DNA of 64,000 nt. Origin: Amphritea atlantica (GTDB taxonomy: Bacteria; Pseudomonadota; Gammaproteobacteria; Pseudomonadales; Balneatricaceae). A program made the position numbers and the translations under genes. Positions 53,109 through 63,842 of this stretch are shown here, piece by piece; the first letter of the stretch is position 1, and each line of letters opens with the position of its first letter. Below the pieces are notes generated by a model. It was not told the origin of the DNA, searched no databases, and worked only from the letters and a program-made list of their open reading frames with translations. The stretch is taken from the NCBI RefSeq assembly GCF_900111095.1, contig NZ_FOGB01000013.1, positions 1 through 64,000 on the forward strand, written 5' to 3'.

Positions 53109-54026
53109 ATGAGCCAATTGCCGGAACACAGACTGACACATCTGCGTCAGCTGGAAGCAGAAAGCATTCACATTATTCGCGAAGTAGCATCGGAGTTCGA
53201 AAACCCGGTCATGCTTTACTCCGTCGGTAAAGATTCCGCCGTAATGTTGCATCTGGCCCGCAAAGCGTTCTATCCGGGCAAGCCTCCTTTTCCGCTGATG
53301 CATGTTGACACCACCTGGAAATTCAAAGAGATGATCAGCTTTCGTGACAAGATGGCAGAAGAAGCCGGTATGGATCTGATTGTACATGTCAACCAGGAAG
53401 GCGTTGATATGGGCATCAGCCCCTTTACCCATGGCTCGAAAAAGCACACTGACATCATGAAAACTCAGGGCCTGAAGCAGGCGCTGAACAAATACAAATT
53501 CGATGCTGCCTTTGGTGGTGCCCGCCGCGATGAGGAGAAGTCCCGCGCCAAAGAGCGGGTGTTCTCCTTCCGTGACAAAAACCACCGCTGGGATCCGAAA
53601 AGTCAGCGGCCAGAACTGTGGAACACCTTCAACACCCGCATCGATAAAGGTGAAAGCATCCGTGTATTCCCTCTCTCCAACTGGACCGAGCTGGATATCT
53701 GGCAGTATATCTACTTGGAGAGCATCCCGATTGTACCGCTCTACTTTGCCGCTGAACGCCCAATAGTGGTCCGCGATGGCGTTGAGATCATGGTGGATGA
53801 CGAACGTCTGCCACTGGAAGAGGGTGAAGTGCCTGAGATGAAGATGGTGCGTTTCCGTACCCTCGGCTGCTACCCGCTGACTGGAGCCGTTGAATCATCA
53901 GCCCAGACTCTGCCCGAGATCATTCAGGAGATGCTGCTGACCACCACATCGGAGCGTCAGGGCCGGGTAATCGATAATGACAGCGCGGGATCGATGGAGC
54001 AGAAGAAGATGGAAGGTTACTTCTGA
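53109..54026 (+). CDS. cysD: Sulfate adenylyltransferase subunit 2
   Basis: A 305-residue PP-loop ATP pyrophosphatase with the [12 protein letters not shown] loop and a C-terminal MEGYF, both hallmarks of CysD. With CysN it makes APS from sulfate and ATP. I use the ATG at 53109, giving MSQLPEHR, with GGAAAGAG upstream; an ATG seven codons earlier lacks a ribosome site. It lies 106 bp before cysN in a common operon. Confidence 0.96.
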   Translation: MSQLPEHRLTHLRQLEAESIHIIREVASEFENPVMLYSVGKDSAVMLHLARKAFYPGKPPFPLMHVDTTWKFKEMISFRDKMAEEAGMDLIVHVNQEGVDMGISPFTHGSKKHTDIMKTQGLKQALNKYKFDAAFGGARRDEEKSRAKERVFSFRDKNHRWDPKSQRPELWNTFNTRIDKGESIRVFPLSNWTELDIWQYIYLESIPIVPLYFAAERPIVVRDGVEIMVDDERLPLEEGEVPEMKMVRFRTLGCYPLTGAVESSAQTLPEIIQEMLLTTTSERQGRVIDNDSAGSMEQKKMEGYF

Positions 54027-54132
54027 CACTGTTGCCACAGACGCTAACCCATTCATTCAGTTGTAGCGGTTACTGTCTTTCCAGACTATCAGTGACTGCA
54101 CTGTACAGAATTTAAGAATACGGAATACAATC

Positions 54133-55845
54133 ATGAGTCATCAGTCCGATCTGATCGCCAGCGATATCGAAGCTTATCTGGCACAACATGAAAACAAAGA
54201 GCTGCTGCGCTTTCTCACCTGCGGTAGCGTAGATGATGGTAAATCGACCCTGATCGGTCGTCTGCTGCACGATTCTAAAATGATCTATGAAGATCAACTG
54301 GCAGCACTGCACTCAGATAATGCCAAAGTCGGCAATGCCGGAGAAGAGCTGGATCTGGCACTGTTGGTCGATGGTTTACAGGCCGAACGCGAACAGGGCA
54401 TCACTATCGATGTGGCCTACCGCTACTTCTCGACCGACAAACGTAAGTTTATCATCGCTGACACCCCTGGGCATGAGCAGTACACCCGCAACATGGCTAC
54501 CGGTGCGTCGACCTGCGATCTGGCCATCATTCTGATCGATGCCCGCCATGGTGTGCAGGTTCAGACTAAGCGGCACAGCTTCATCGTCTCTCTGCTGGGC
54601 ATCAAACATACCATCGTCGCAATCAATAAGATGGACCTGGTGGACTACAGCGAAGCCCGCTATGAAGAGATTAAGCAGGACTACCTTAAGTTCGCCCAGG
54701 ACCTGGATCTGAAAGATATCCACTTCGTACCATTATCCGCTTTGAAAGGCGATAACGTTGTTAACCTGAGCGAACATATGCCCTGGTATAATGAAGCGCC
54801 TCTGATGCAGTATCTGGAAACGATTGAGATCGCCAATGACCAGAACTTCGATCAGCTGCGCTTTCCGGTTCAGTATGTTAACCGCCCTAACCTGGATTTC
54901 CGTGGTTACTGCGGCACCCTGGGTTCCGGTGTTGTCCGCCCCGGCGATGCCATTACTGTGCTGCCATCGGGCAAGAGCAGCCGGGTAAAATCGATTGTCT
55001 CTTTTGAGGGTGAATTGCAGGAAGCCTTTCCACCGATGGCGGTGACCCTGACACTGGAAGATGAGATCGATATCAGCCGTGGCGATATGATCGTACACAG
55101 CAGCGATAATGTCCGCGTCAGCAACCGCTTCGATGCCATGGTTGTGTGGATGGCCGAGCAGGAGCTGATGCCTGGCCGTCAATATGATATCAAGATGGCA
55201 ACCCAGACTGTTGCGGGGGGGATCAGCAGCATCCGTCACTGTGTTGATGTTAATACGCAGCAACAGCACCCAGCAGCTACGCTGAAACTGAATGAGATTG
55301 GCCGTTGTGAAATAACCCTTGAACGCCCGGTAGTGACTGATAATTACCGCGCTCACCACACCACCGGATCATTTATCATCATTGACCGTCTGACCAATAT
55401 CACGGTTGCCGCGGGCATGATTGCAGCTGACGATGTTGATAACAGTGCAGTCAGCGATCATCTGGTCACCACCAGCAGCGCCATCAGCAAACAGGACCGA
55501 GAGCGCCGCTTCGGCCAGAAAGCGATTACCCTGGTGATTCAGGGTGGTTCTCAGGAGCAGCGAAACACACTGCTGTACACCACCGAGCGTCAACTGTTCA
55601 ATCAGGGACGTGCCGTCGCCGTACTGAACAGGGAAACCGCTGAAGATGCGGGTCGGATAGCCAGTCTGTTCAACAACAACGGGCTGCTGGTGCTGACCGA
55701 TGTTACATCGGCCCTGCCTGAAGGAACTCTGACTGTCGATCTGGATGGTGCGGCAGCGGACCTCAGCCTGAACGCAACGGCACAAGCCATCTCTGCACAG
55801 GCTAATGCTATTCTGGAACTGTTGCGGGAAAACGGCGCTATCTGA
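54133..55845 (+). CDS. cysN: Sulfate adenylyltransferase subunit 1 with degenerate APS-kinase tail
   Basis: A 570-residue protein. Residues 1-455 are a normal CysN GTPase: [30 protein letters not shown] and NKMD. The remaining 114 residues start like the CysC part of CysNC fusions ([14 protein letters not shown], then [20 protein letters not shown]). The APS-kinase P-loop, normally GLSGSGKST, is replaced by GGSQEQRNT and the domain is about half its usual length. It cannot be an active kinase. With an APS-type CysH downstream in the pathway, PAPS is not needed, which explains the decay. Confidence 0.92.
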   Translation: MSHQSDLIASDIEAYLAQHENKELLRFLTCGSVDDGKSTLIGRLLHDSKMIYEDQLAALHSDNAKVGNAGEELDLALLVDGLQAEREQGITIDVAYRYFSTDKRKFIIADTPGHEQYTRNMATGASTCDLAIILIDARHGVQVQTKRHSFIVSLLGIKHTIVAINKMDLVDYSEARYEEIKQDYLKFAQDLDLKDIHFVPLSALKGDNVVNLSEHMPWYNEAPLMQYLETIEIANDQNFDQLRFPVQYVNRPNLDFRGYCGTLGSGVVRPGDAITVLPSGKSSRVKSIVSFEGELQEAFPPMAVTLTLEDEIDISRGDMIVHSSDNVRVSNRFDAMVVWMAEQELMPGRQYDIKMATQTVAGGISSIRHCVDVNTQQQHPAATLKLNEIGRCEITLERPVVTDNYRAHHTTGSFIIIDRLTNITVAAGMIAADDVDNSAVSDHLVTTSSAISKQDRERRFGQKAITLVIQGGSQEQRNTLLYTTERQLFNQGRAVAVLNRETAEDAGRIASLFNNNGLLVLTDVTSALPEGTLTVDLDGAAADLSLNATAQAISAQANAILELLRENGAI

Positions 55846-55871
55846 CCCGCGCTGATTCAGATTTCAGATGT

Positions 55872-55899
55872 TCCGGGCCTTTTTCTGTTCAGGCCCGGA
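55872..55899 (+). terminator. Hairpin after cysN
   Basis: TCCGGGCC and GGCCCGGA form an 8-bp perfect stem 27 bp past the cysN stop, without a following T-run. It lies just before the stronger terminator at 55914. Confidence 0.5.
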
Positions 55900-55913
55900 C
55901 AGTCATTCAACCA

Positions 55914-55951
55914 GGACGGGCTGGAGGTTTCGGCCAGACCGTCCGGTTTTT
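55914..55951 (+). terminator. Rho-independent terminator of cysDN
   Basis: GGACGGGCTGG (55914-55924) pairs with CCAGACCGTCC (55934-55944) with one mismatch, and is followed by GGTTTTT. It separates cysDN from the rnf operon. Confidence 0.8.
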
Positions 55952-55971
55952 ATGACGCAGGTGCAGAAAAA

Positions 55972-56000
55972 TTGAGGCACATCAACCATAAAGCTATACC
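55972..56000 (+). promoter_or_regulatory. Possible promoter of the rnf operon
   Basis: TTGAGG and TATACC with a 17-bp spacer. The leader downstream includes a perfect 7-bp hairpin, CCGGTAT (56053-56059) and ATACCGG (56064-56070), shortly before the rnfA start. Match to consensus is only moderate. Confidence 0.35.
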
Positions 56001-56089
56001 GGAAAGCCTCCAAAATCGGTAAACTTTAGAACTTTCTAATTTTAAGGCAGTTCCGGTATTCTGATACCGGTGATGATGTAACAAATCTT

Positions 56090-56671
56090 ATGACTGATTA
56101 TCTGCTAATAATTATCAGCACTGTTCTGGTAAATAACTTCGTACTGGTTCAGTTTCTCGGACTGTGCCCCTTTATGGGCGTGTCCAATAAACTGGAAACA
56201 GCGATGGGGATGTCACTGGCCACCACCTTTGTGCTAACCCTTTCATCGATTTGCAGTTATCTCGTATACACCTACCTGCTGGCGCCGCTGGATCTGACCT
56301 ACCTCAAAACCATCTCCTTTATTCTGGTGATTGCGGTGGTAGTGCAGTTTACCGAGATGGTGGTGCGAAAAACCAGCCCGCTGCTCTACAAACTACTGGG
56401 GATCTTTCTCCCCCTGATCACCACCAACTGTGCCGTTCTGGGTGTGGCACTGTTAAATATCAAAAAGATGAACGGCTTTATCGAGTCGATCGCTTATGGG
56501 TTTGGTGCCGCGGTGGGTTTTTCCCTGGCACTGATTCTGTTTTCCGCTATGCGGGAGCGCATCACTGTGGCTGATGTGCCGGGTCCATTCCAGGGTACCG
56601 CCATCGGCATGGTGACTGCGGGCCTGATGTCACTCGCCTTCCTCGGTTTTACCGGCCTGGTTCAGTTTTAA
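56090..56671 (+). CDS. rnfA: Rnf complex subunit RnfA
   Basis: A 193-residue inner-membrane subunit with six hydrophobic helices and the conserved [19 protein letters not shown] and [16 protein letters not shown], whose cysteines belong to the membrane iron-sulfur site shared with RnfE. The Rnf complex couples ferredoxin-NAD electron transfer to ion movement. First gene of a six-gene operon in the usual order A-B-C-D-G-E. Confidence 0.97.
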   Translation: MTDYLLIIISTVLVNNFVLVQFLGLCPFMGVSNKLETAMGMSLATTFVLTLSSICSYLVYTYLLAPLDLTYLKTISFILVIAVVVQFTEMVVRKTSPLLYKLLGIFLPLITTNCAVLGVALLNIKKMNGFIESIAYGFGAAVGFSLALILFSAMRERITVADVPGPFQGTAIGMVTAGLMSLAFLGFTGLVQF

Positions 56672-56680
56672 GGAGTTACC

Positions 56681-57280
56681 GTGAGCGCTGTATTAATTGC
56701 CGTGCTGGTATTGTTAGGACTGGGCCTGGTATTCGGTATTCTGCTGGGCTACTCCTCAATCCGCTTTAAAGTCGAAGGCAACCCTCTGGTTGACCAGGTC
56801 GATTCTCTGCTGCCGCAGACCCAGTGTGGTCAGTGCGGGCATCCGGGTTGCCGCCCCTATGCTGAAGCGATCGTCAATAATGATGAGGCCATTAACAAAT
56901 GCCCTCCCGGTGGTCAGGGCACTATCGAAGCGCTGGCCGATCTGCTGGATGTAGAGGCTATTCCACTGGACGCTGAACACGGCGAAGAACAGATCAAAAA
57001 GGTCGCCTACATCCGCGAAGATGAGTGTATCGGTTGTACCAAGTGTATTCAGGCCTGCCCGGTTGACGCGATTCTCGGTGCGGCAAAACAGATGCACACC
57101 GTGATTGTGTCCGAATGTACCGGCTGTGATCTCTGTGTCGAGCCCTGCCCTGTTGATTGTATTGATATGCTACCCATCGAAACCACGCTGAACAGCTGGC
57201 AGTGGCCAGTACCCAAATCCGGTGTTGAACTGATCGCCACCGACCGCAACCCCGGTATTGCACTGGAGGCTGACAGATGA
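56681..57280 (+). CDS. rnfB: Rnf complex subunit RnfB
   Basis: A 199-residue subunit with one N-terminal membrane helix, then a [4Fe-4S] domain ([18 protein letters not shown]) and two ferredoxin-type clusters ([16 protein letters not shown] and [16 protein letters not shown]). It passes electrons on the cytoplasmic side. The start is a GTG at 56681 with AAGGAG five bases upstream. Its stop overlaps the rnfC start (ATGA). Confidence 0.96.
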   Translation: MSAVLIAVLVLLGLGLVFGILLGYSSIRFKVEGNPLVDQVDSLLPQTQCGQCGHPGCRPYAEAIVNNDEAINKCPPGGQGTIEALADLLDVEAIPLDAEHGEEQIKKVAYIREDECIGCTKCIQACPVDAILGAAKQMHTVIVSECTGCDLCVEPCPVDCIDMLPIETTLNSWQWPVPKSGVELIATDRNPGIALEADR

Positions 57281-60057
57281 AAAACACAGTCAAAGTGCAT
57301 GGTTTCCATGGCGGTATCCACCCCCCTGAAAATAAGAAGCAGTCTACCGGGGCCCCGATCTCAATAGCTCCACTGCCTTCACGGGTGATACTGCCGTTGC
57401 AACAGCATATCGGCCTGCCCGCGGAACCGGTTGTCAGTGTTGGTGACAAGGTCTTAAAAGGCCAGTTGGTTGCTGAAGCGGTTGGACGGATCAGTGCTAA
57501 TATTCACGCCTCGATCTCCGGTACCGTGGTCGCGATAGAGCCCCATCCGGTCCCGCATATGTCGGGGATGGAAGCGGGTTGCCTGATCATTGAATCCGAT
57601 GGTCGGGATGAATGGATTGAACATCAGGGGCTGGAGGATTATACCCAGTTGCCAAAACAGGAACTGATCGAGTATATCCGTCGGGCGGGAGTTGCCGGTA
57701 TGGGAGGCGCTGGCTTTCCTACCGATGTAAAACTGCATCTGGGCGACGATCATATTGTTAACACCCTGATCATCAACGCCGCTGAGTGTGAACCCTACAT
57801 CACCGCTGACGATATGCTGATGCGGGAGCGGGCCGAGGAGGTGCTGGGCGGTATTGAGATCATCGCACATCTGCTGAAACCGCTGCATATTATGGTCGGT
57901 ATTGAGGATAACAAACCGCAGGCCATCCGTGCCCTGCATGCGGCCCTGGATAACAGTCCTCTCAACCTGGATATCGTTATCACCCCTACCAAATACCCCT
58001 CGGGTGGTGAAAAACAGCTGATCAAGCTGCTAACCGGAGTAGAAGTCCCCAGCGGCAGAATTCCGGCAGATGTCGGTATTGTCTGTCAGAATATCGGCAC
58101 CACTACCGCAATCTACCGGGCAGTGATCCATGGCGAACCCCTGATCTCGCGCATCGTCACTGTGACCGGCCAGGCGGCTGGCCACAAGCAAAACTATGAG
58201 GTACGTATCGGCACCCGTTTCGCGGATCTGCTGGATCACTCTGAAGTGAGACGCGAACAGATGCATCGCCTGATTGTCGGGGGCCCGATGATGGGTATCA
58301 CTGTGATCAATGAGCAGATTCCGGTGATTAAAACCACCAACTGCCTGATCGCAGGCACCATCGAAGAGATGCCCCCGCAACCCCCGGCTCAAGCCTGCAT
58401 CCGCTGTGGCATGTGCGAGCAGGTATGCCCGGCAGAGCTGTTGCCGCAACAACTGCACTGGTTTGCTAAAGGCAAAGAGTTTGATAAAGCCCGCCATCAT
58501 AACCTGTTCGATTGTATTGAATGTGGCGCCTGCTCATACGTCTGCCCAAGCAATATTCCGCTGGTACAATATTACCGCTTTGCTAAAGCGGAGATCCGCA
58601 AAGAGGATGAGGAACAGCGTAAAGCCGACCATGCCAGGATCCGCTTTGAAGCCCGCTTAGAGCGCCTTGAACGGGAAAAAATAGAGAAAGAAGAACGCCG
58701 TAAACAGCGTGCAATTGAAGCGGCTGCAGCGCAGGCAGCAAAAAAAGATGCCGCGTTGAACATCGCCTCATCATCCGCTGGCAACCGCCCTGCTGCGGCA
58801 TCCGTTCCTGACCTGAAACAGCTGAAAAGCAATGCAGCTATCGCCCGCACTAAGCTTAGAAAAGCGGAGAAAGCACTGGCCAACGCCCAGGAAAAAGGCC
58901 TCGACGGTATTGAGACGCTGCAGGCCACCCTGCAACAGCTACAGGTTAAATCAGAGCAGGCAGAAAAAGCCTATGCTGATGCCCAGAACGCTCCGGCTTT
59001 GCAGCAAACCCCGACCGCACCAGTGACCGACATTAAACAGCTGAAGAGTCATGCCGCCATCGCGCGTACCAAGCTGAAGAAAGCGGAGAAGCAACTGGCG
59101 GCGGCACAGGAAACCGGGGACGGTGATATCGATACGCTGAAAGCTCAGGTCGCTGAACTACAGGCCAAAAGCATCGCCGCTGAAAAAGCCTATAGTGAAG
59201 CGGAAAGCGGTAACAGCCCGGTCACAACTCCCGGTATTGATACAACTGAACTGGAAGCGGATATCGCCGCGCTGCAGAGCAAAGTCGACAAAGCAGAGAA
59301 TGCCTGGAAAGCAGCGGTAGAATCTGGCAGCCCGGCTGCCGATAAGATGGCCGCAGGGGTCGAGAAACTGAAAGATAAGCTGAAAGCGCTGCAGGATGAA
59401 CTGGCAACGGCCCGCGCCTCAGCTTCGGCAGCTCCGGCGACGACAGTCGACAGTACCGCACTGGAAGCCGATATAATGGCAATGCAGTCCAAAGTCGACA
59501 AAGCAGAGAACGCCTGGAAAGCAGCGGTTGAATCTGGCAGCCCGGCTGCCGACAAGATGGCCGCAGGGGTCGAAAAACTGAAAGATAAGCTGAAAACGCT
59601 GCAGGATGAGCTGGCACAGATAAACGCCGGTTCAACAGCAAAAGCAACGTCAGACTCCGGGACAGAAGCGCACGTCAGTATCAAAGAGCTGAAACAGCAG
59701 GTGTCGATTATGCGCACCAAACTGAAAAAGGCGGAGAAGCTGCAGGCTGAACTGCCGGAGGGAGAGAAAGACCCCGCTCTGGACGCTGAAATAGCTGAAC
59801 TGAGAGCCCGCCATGATGCCGCGCAGGCGCTGTTTGATGCAGCCGAAGCGGAAAAAGCCGCCGCGGCTGCACAACAGGGTATCGACCTGAAACAACTTAA
59901 GATCGATGCGGCCATGGCACGGGCGGCAGTCACCAAGGCTGAGCGGGCACTGAGTAAAGCGGAGCAGGATCATAAGCAGACGCTCGAAGAGGAGCTTCTG
60001 GCAGCCCGGGCTGAGGCAGAAAAACTGAATTCGACGCTGGAACGTTTTTCAGAATAA
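57277..60057 (+). CDS. rnfC: Rnf complex subunit RnfC with long repetitive C-terminal extension
   Basis: A 926-residue peripheral subunit. The N-terminal 430 residues are standard: a flavin/NADH-binding region with [12 protein letters not shown], then two [4Fe-4S] motifs near 375-386 ([12 protein letters not shown]) and 413-424 ([12 protein letters not shown]). From about 450 on the protein is Ala/Lys/Glu-rich and predicted coiled coil. It contains four copies of a block starting L/I-K-x-L-K (residues 513, 586, 802, 871) and two near-identical blocks starting LEADI (659-710 and 729-780). Such extensions are common in gammaproteobacterial RnfC; their role is unknown. Confidence 0.95.
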   Translation: MKNTVKVHGFHGGIHPPENKKQSTGAPISIAPLPSRVILPLQQHIGLPAEPVVSVGDKVLKGQLVAEAVGRISANIHASISGTVVAIEPHPVPHMSGMEAGCLIIESDGRDEWIEHQGLEDYTQLPKQELIEYIRRAGVAGMGGAGFPTDVKLHLGDDHIVNTLIINAAECEPYITADDMLMRERAEEVLGGIEIIAHLLKPLHIMVGIEDNKPQAIRALHAALDNSPLNLDIVITPTKYPSGGEKQLIKLLTGVEVPSGRIPADVGIVCQNIGTTTAIYRAVIHGEPLISRIVTVTGQAAGHKQNYEVRIGTRFADLLDHSEVRREQMHRLIVGGPMMGITVINEQIPVIKTTNCLIAGTIEEMPPQPPAQACIRCGMCEQVCPAELLPQQLHWFAKGKEFDKARHHNLFDCIECGACSYVCPSNIPLVQYYRFAKAEIRKEDEEQRKADHARIRFEARLERLEREKIEKEERRKQRAIEAAAAQAAKKDAALNIASSSAGNRPAAASVPDLKQLKSNAAIARTKLRKAEKALANAQEKGLDGIETLQATLQQLQVKSEQAEKAYADAQNAPALQQTPTAPVTDIKQLKSHAAIARTKLKKAEKQLAAAQETGDGDIDTLKAQVAELQAKSIAAEKAYSEAESGNSPVTTPGIDTTELEADIAALQSKVDKAENAWKAAVESGSPAADKMAAGVEKLKDKLKALQDELATARASASAAPATTVDSTALEADIMAMQSKVDKAENAWKAAVESGSPAADKMAAGVEKLKDKLKTLQDELAQINAGSTAKATSDSGTEAHVSIKELKQQVSIMRTKLKKAEKLQAELPEGEKDPALDAEIAELRARHDAAQALFDAAEAEKAAAAAQQGIDLKQLKIDAAMARAAVTKAERALSKAEQDHKQTLEEELLAARAEAEKLNSTLERFSE
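59251..59406 (+). repeat. Internal rnfC repeat, copy 1
   Basis: A 156-bp unit whose DNA is nearly the same as the unit at 59461-59616, 210 bp away. Differences are mostly at third positions, plus a few at IAALQS against IMAMQS. It encodes a helical block with [19 protein letters not shown] recent duplication is the simplest reading. Confidence 0.9.
59461..59616 (+). repeat. Internal rnfC repeat, copy 2
   Basis: Second copy of the 156-bp unit at 59251. The linker between the copies (59407-59460) encodes an Ala/Thr-rich spacer ([10 protein letters not shown]). Long near-identical DNA repeats in a coding region make copy-number change by slippage or recombination likely. Confidence 0.9.
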
Positions 60058-60145
60058 CATTGAACCATTATTAACCAGACGTTTGACAGAAACGTCGCTA
60101 ATAACCCGTTTCTATTCAATAAAGCGGCAGACCTGAGTACATAGA

Positions 60146-61189
60146 ATGGCACTGATCCGAATCACATCACCCCACGCTCACCGCGCCGGCAGCACCGGCA
60201 ACGTGATGCTAACGGTGCTGATTGCAACCCTCCCCGGGCTGGCTGCACTGACCTTCTTTTTTGGCTGGGGCTCCCTGATTCAGATAATCTGGGGGACCTT
60301 GCTGGCCGTGGCCATGGAGGCTGCGATTGTCAGACTGCGTAAGCGACCTGTCAGTTTCTACCTGACCGACTACAGTGCCGTTGTTACGGCGGTACTGCTG
60401 GGACTGGCGCTGCCTCCGTTTGCCCCCTGGTGGGTGATGACGGTGGGCATCATCGTTGCAATTGTCATTGCCAAGCAGCTGTATGGTGGTATGGGCAACA
60501 ACCCGTTTAATCCCGCTATGGTCGCCTACGCCCTGCTGTTAGTTTCGTTTCCGGTACAGATGACCAGTTGGGCTGCGCCATTTGTCATGACCGGTGAGGG
60601 TTGGTCGGTACTCTCTCTGGGGGATACCCTGAGTGCTATTTTTGGCAGTGCAGGCACCGCAGTTGATGCCCATACCATGGCGACACCGCTGGATGTTATG
60701 CGTCACCGGGGTGGATTTACCACCGAAGAGATGTGGGTTGAAAATGCACTGCTGGCCAACGGCATCGGGGCCTGGCATGCGGTCAGTGCCGCCTATTTTA
60801 TGGGGGGTGTCTTTCTGCTGTACAAAAAGATCTTTACCTGGCACACCCCGGTGGCGATGCTGGGAAGCCTGACGATTATCTCCACGCTGTTTTTCCTGCT
60901 GATGCCGGATCAGTTCCCTGATCCCTTCTTCCACCTGACTGCCGGAGCGACCATGCTGGGAGCGTTCTTTATCGCTACCGACCCGGTCACTTCCGCCACC
61001 AGCAACCGGGGTAAACTCTGGTTTGGTGCTGGCATCGGTCTGCTGATATTTGTTATCCGCAGCTGGGGTAACTACCCGGATGCGGTCGCCTTTGCGGTCC
61101 TGCTGATGAATCTCTGTGCCCCCTTTATCGATCAGTACACTCAACCCCGCAGCTACGGCCATGCAAAACCCAACCGGGGGATGAAGTAA
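60146..61189 (+). CDS. rnfD: Rnf complex subunit RnfD
   Basis: A 347-residue membrane subunit with about nine helices. The FMN-attachment threonine is probably Thr180 in MATPLDVMRH, where family members carry SGAT-PL. FNPAMVAYALLLVSFP and FFIATDPVTSATS are other family segments. It follows rnfC after 88 bp. Its stop shares a base with the rnfG start (TAATG). Confidence 0.95.
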   Translation: MALIRITSPHAHRAGSTGNVMLTVLIATLPGLAALTFFFGWGSLIQIIWGTLLAVAMEAAIVRLRKRPVSFYLTDYSAVVTAVLLGLALPPFAPWWVMTVGIIVAIVIAKQLYGGMGNNPFNPAMVAYALLLVSFPVQMTSWAAPFVMTGEGWSVLSLGDTLSAIFGSAGTAVDAHTMATPLDVMRHRGGFTTEEMWVENALLANGIGAWHAVSAAYFMGGVFLLYKKIFTWHTPVAMLGSLTIISTLFFLLMPDQFPDPFFHLTAGATMLGAFFIATDPVTSATSNRGKLWFGAGIGLLIFVIRSWGNYPDAVAFAVLLMNLCAPFIDQYTQPRSYGHAKPNRGMK

Positions 61190-61842
61190 TGGAGATGTTG
61201 ACTGCTATCCGTAACAGCGCTCTGGGACTGAGCATCTTTGCCGTCATCACTTCTGGCGCCATCGCACTGACTCAGGTGTCGACCAAATCTCAGATTGAGA
61301 TCAATGAGCGGGAAGCACGGGCAAAAGCCCTCTATCAGATCATTCCGAAAGAGAGCATTGATAATAACCTGCTGGAAGATACCGTTGAGATCAGCGACCC
61401 GGCCCTGACCGCCAGCAATCAGCCCGTTGAAGCATTCCGGGGACGCCGTAATGGGCAGGTGGTCACCGTGATCATCCCGGTGACAGCACCCGATGGTTAC
61501 ACCGGCAACATCAATATGATTGTTGGCATCAATGCGGATGAATCCGTCGCCGGTGTCCGGGTCCTTGCCCATAAGGAAACCCCGGGGCTGGGCGATAAGG
61601 TCGAACTGAAAAAATCTCGCTGGTTACTCAGCTTTGACGGCCAGCGTTATGAAGGGGATGATGATCCGACCTGGGCGGTGAAAAAAGATGGCGGACGCTT
61701 CGATCAGTTTACCGGAGCGACCATCACCCCCCGTGCGGTAGTTAACGCAACTGCCCGGGCAATTCACTATTTTCGTGAACACAAAACTGCACTGCTGGAA
61801 ACCCGGTCAGATCTGAACGCCACAGCGGCGGGAGCTGAATAA
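61189..61842 (+). CDS. rnfG: Rnf complex subunit RnfG
   Basis: A 217-residue subunit with one N-terminal membrane helix and a periplasmic domain. The covalent FMN site is Thr178 in [26 protein letters not shown] is the conserved loop near the flavin. Starts at the ATG overlapping the rnfD stop. Confidence 0.95.
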   Translation: MEMLTAIRNSALGLSIFAVITSGAIALTQVSTKSQIEINEREARAKALYQIIPKESIDNNLLEDTVEISDPALTASNQPVEAFRGRRNGQVVTVIIPVTAPDGYTGNINMIVGINADESVAGVRVLAHKETPGLGDKVELKKSRWLLSFDGQRYEGDDDPTWAVKKDGGRFDQFTGATITPRAVVNATARAIHYFREHKTALLETRSDLNATAAGAE

Positions 61843-61843
61843 T

Positions 61844-62560
61844 ATGGCCAATGATTATCGTAAAATAACCCTCGACGGGCTCTGGGACAATAACCCTGCT
61901 CTGGTACAACTGCTTGGCCTCTGTCCGCTTCTGGCAGTCACCGGCACTGTGGTCAATGCGATAGGACTGGGGCTGGCCAGCACCATTGTGCTGATGGGCT
62001 CCAACCTCTCTATCTCAATGTTCCGTAAGTTTATTCCGGAATCGGTACGCCTGCCGGTATTTGTTATGATTATCGCCTCATTCGTTACCTGTATTGAACT
62101 GTTGATGCAGGCCTTCACTTATGAGCTGTACACCATCCTTGGCATCTTTATCCCGCTGATCGTGACCAACTGCGCCATCATGGGCCGGGCTGACGCTTTC
62201 GCCATTAAAAATCCGGTCGGTGCATCCCTGCTGGATGGGGCGATGATGGGTCTTGGCTTTACCTCGGTACTGGTGGTGCTCGGCGGTATGCGTGAAATAC
62301 TGGGACTGGGCACCCTGTTCAGTGATATGCAACTGCTGTTCGGCCCGGCGGCTGAAAGCTGGAAGCTGGTGATTCTGGATGACTATGTTGGCTTCCTGTT
62401 TGCCATCCTGCCACCAGGAGCGTTTGTCGGTATGGGGCTGTTGATCGCTCTGAAAAACATTATCGACAAGCGCCTGGAAGAGCGCCGGAAACAGCCTGCT
62501 ACTCCCGTTGAACCCAGTGGCGAATCGCGCCGTGTCCGGGTAACGGGGAACATTTCGTAA
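61844..62560 (+). CDS. rnfE: Rnf complex subunit RnfE
   Basis: A 238-residue membrane subunit homologous to RnfA, with [19 protein letters not shown] and [19 protein letters not shown] carrying the conserved cysteines. The C-terminal 25 residues are basic and hydrophilic. It ends the operon; no nth gene follows, unlike in E. coli. Confidence 0.96.
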   Translation: MANDYRKITLDGLWDNNPALVQLLGLCPLLAVTGTVVNAIGLGLASTIVLMGSNLSISMFRKFIPESVRLPVFVMIIASFVTCIELLMQAFTYELYTILGIFIPLIVTNCAIMGRADAFAIKNPVGASLLDGAMMGLGFTSVLVVLGGMREILGLGTLFSDMQLLFGPAAESWKLVILDDYVGFLFAILPPGAFVGMGLLIALKNIIDKRLEERRKQPATPVEPSGESRRVRVTGNIS

Positions 62561-62608
62561 CCTCTAAAGCTGCAATAAAACAGCTTCATGGCGGTTAAGA
62601 GCAGCCTC

Positions 62609-62635
62609 AAAAAAGCGACGATATCGTCGCTTTTT
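62609..62635. terminator. Rho-independent terminator of the rnf operon
   Basis: GCGACGAT and ATCGTCGC form a perfect 8-bp palindromic stem, flanked by A and T runs, so it can work on both strands. It may also end the minus-strand remnant at 62656. Confidence 0.88.
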
Positions 62636-62655
62636 ATATATCCTAAACCAGTAAG

Positions 62656-62943
62656 TTAAATACCGAGCTGCGCTATCACTTCATTTATCGTTTTTTCAAT
62701 CTGCTGTTTAAGAGCCCTATCAATCATACGTTGTTGTTCAGCGGTTAAACCTGTCCACAACACAGGTAACTCTGTAATCTCCAGTTCTGTAACGACCTGT
62801 TTATAAAAAGCACTCCCCTGATTAGACCCTTTAAAATATGGGCTAATATTAAGCGCTACATAAACAATTGGTTTTTTCTTCGCTCCCAGGAAAGATCGTT
62901 GATACGCACCATAGCCATAGGTATCCGGAAAGCGATACGTATC
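62656..62943 (-). pseudogene. Remnant of an unidentified gene (C-terminal part)
   Basis: A 95-codon open stretch on the minus strand ends in TAA. It begins directly after an in-frame TGA with no ATG, GTG or TTG early enough to serve as start. The peptide looks like real coding sequence: it starts FPDTYGYGAYQRSFLGAKKK, has a strand PIVYVALNISPYF, and ends in a helix EQQRMIDRALKQQIEKTI. No family recognised. It is probably the 3' part of a broken gene whose 5' part was lost. Confidence 0.5.
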
Positions 62944-63263
62944 TCAAAGAGAAAAGAGCCAGAGAGGCCCTCAGCACCACAACATAGCGCACTGATCCGC
63001 TCATTGACTGATACAAAAGCGAAGCCCGGCTATATAAACAAACCCGGACTCTAACAGTGGTAACACTTCCACTCTGGCCGTGCTATTATGGTCTGTCTTT
63101 CCTGCACATATTCCTAATCTCCTCTGTGTAGCCTCGGCTAAGTTCCAAAACATCAATACCCTGTACTCCCCGGTTACATACTGATCTTGCTGTTGTTTCT
63201 TCGATTAAAAACAGTTAGCTACAGCCTACCTGCTGAGTATTTAATATTTTCTGGAGCACTAAA
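62944..63263. other. Intergenic region without a recognised gene
   Basis: These 320 bp follow the gene remnant. I found no continuation of it in another frame and no RNA-like structure. Confidence 0.4.
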
Positions 63264-63392
63264 ATGAGCAAAGATAAGAACAGTAAGAAAGAGTCTAAGA
63301 AAAAGCCTCTCATGACTCAGAAAGAGAAGAAAACGGCCAAAAGAGAGAAAGGAGAATCTGTAGGTTTACTGGGTGAGCACCGGAGTCATTAA
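63264..63392 (+). CDS. Short lysine-rich protein
   Basis: A 42-residue protein starting MSKDKNSKKESKKKP and ending LLGEHRSH, with about a third lysine. GGAG seven bases before the ATG and a downstream terminator (63501-63528) support expression. Small MSK-x-K-x-SKKE-type proteins of this composition occur in many gammaproteobacteria, function unknown. The charge suggests nucleic acid or ribosome contact, which is only inference. Confidence 0.6.
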   Translation: MSKDKNSKKESKKKPLMTQKEKKTAKREKGESVGLLGEHRSH

Positions 63393-63500
63393 TTTACTAT
63401 ACCGTACTGACCTCTGCTGTAATAAGGGATACCTGAGCAAAGGCCTGATCCACCGGATCTGACTTATTGCAGATAATTCCTGCTTAAACAGCAGGACAAA

Positions 63501-63528
63501 AAAAAAGCGACCCTGTGTCGCTTTTTTT
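63501..63528. terminator. Bidirectional terminator
   Basis: GCGAC and GTCGC with a five-base loop (63507-63521), flanked by A- and T-runs on both sides. It serves the short plus-strand gene and the minus-strand gene ending at 63552. Confidence 0.82.
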
Positions 63529-63551
63529 AATTCTATAACGGGAGATTACGC

Positions 63552-63842
63552 TTACTCCCGGTTTTTACTACGAAAACCGGGCTTTGCCAGAATCTCCAAA
63601 TAAAATGAGTCTTGCTGATTGGCTTCAACTTCAGAGATTTTTTTATTGATCTCAGCCAGATGAACCGGTTCGCTACTGGCTTCATCAAGGCCGAAGCGAC
63701 AATCGAAATCCCAAAAATCAGCATTCTCAGGTAGCGCCTTATTGCGCTCTCTTTTTAAATATTTTTTAACTTCGTGCTTAATAGCATCGACGCGTCTTGG
63801 AACGGTGAGCTTGGGATGCGTTAAGTGAAACGTCTTTTTCAT
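63552..63842 (-). CDS. Small conserved protein (DUF6172-like)
   Basis: A 96-residue protein starting MKKTFHLTHPKLTVPRRVDA, with a basic helix (KKYLKRERNKALP) and DFWDFDCRFG. These resemble a family of small gammaproteobacterial proteins annotated as DUF6172; the name is from memory and should be checked. Function is unknown. GGAA five bases upstream selects the ATG at 63842 over one 14 codons earlier. Confidence 0.65.
   Translation of the reverse strand: MKKTFHLTHPKLTVPRRVDAIKHEVKKYLKRERNKALPENADFWDFDCRFGLDEASSEPVHLAEINKKISEVEANQQDSFYLEILAKPGFRSKNRE

Noticed and set aside
59190-59936. A 248-codon open frame on the minus strand, rich in Ser and Ala
   Set aside because: It is antisense to the repetitive rnfC tail. 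The Ser/Ala richness is what reverse reading of Lys/Ala/Glu codons gives, and there is no ribosome site.
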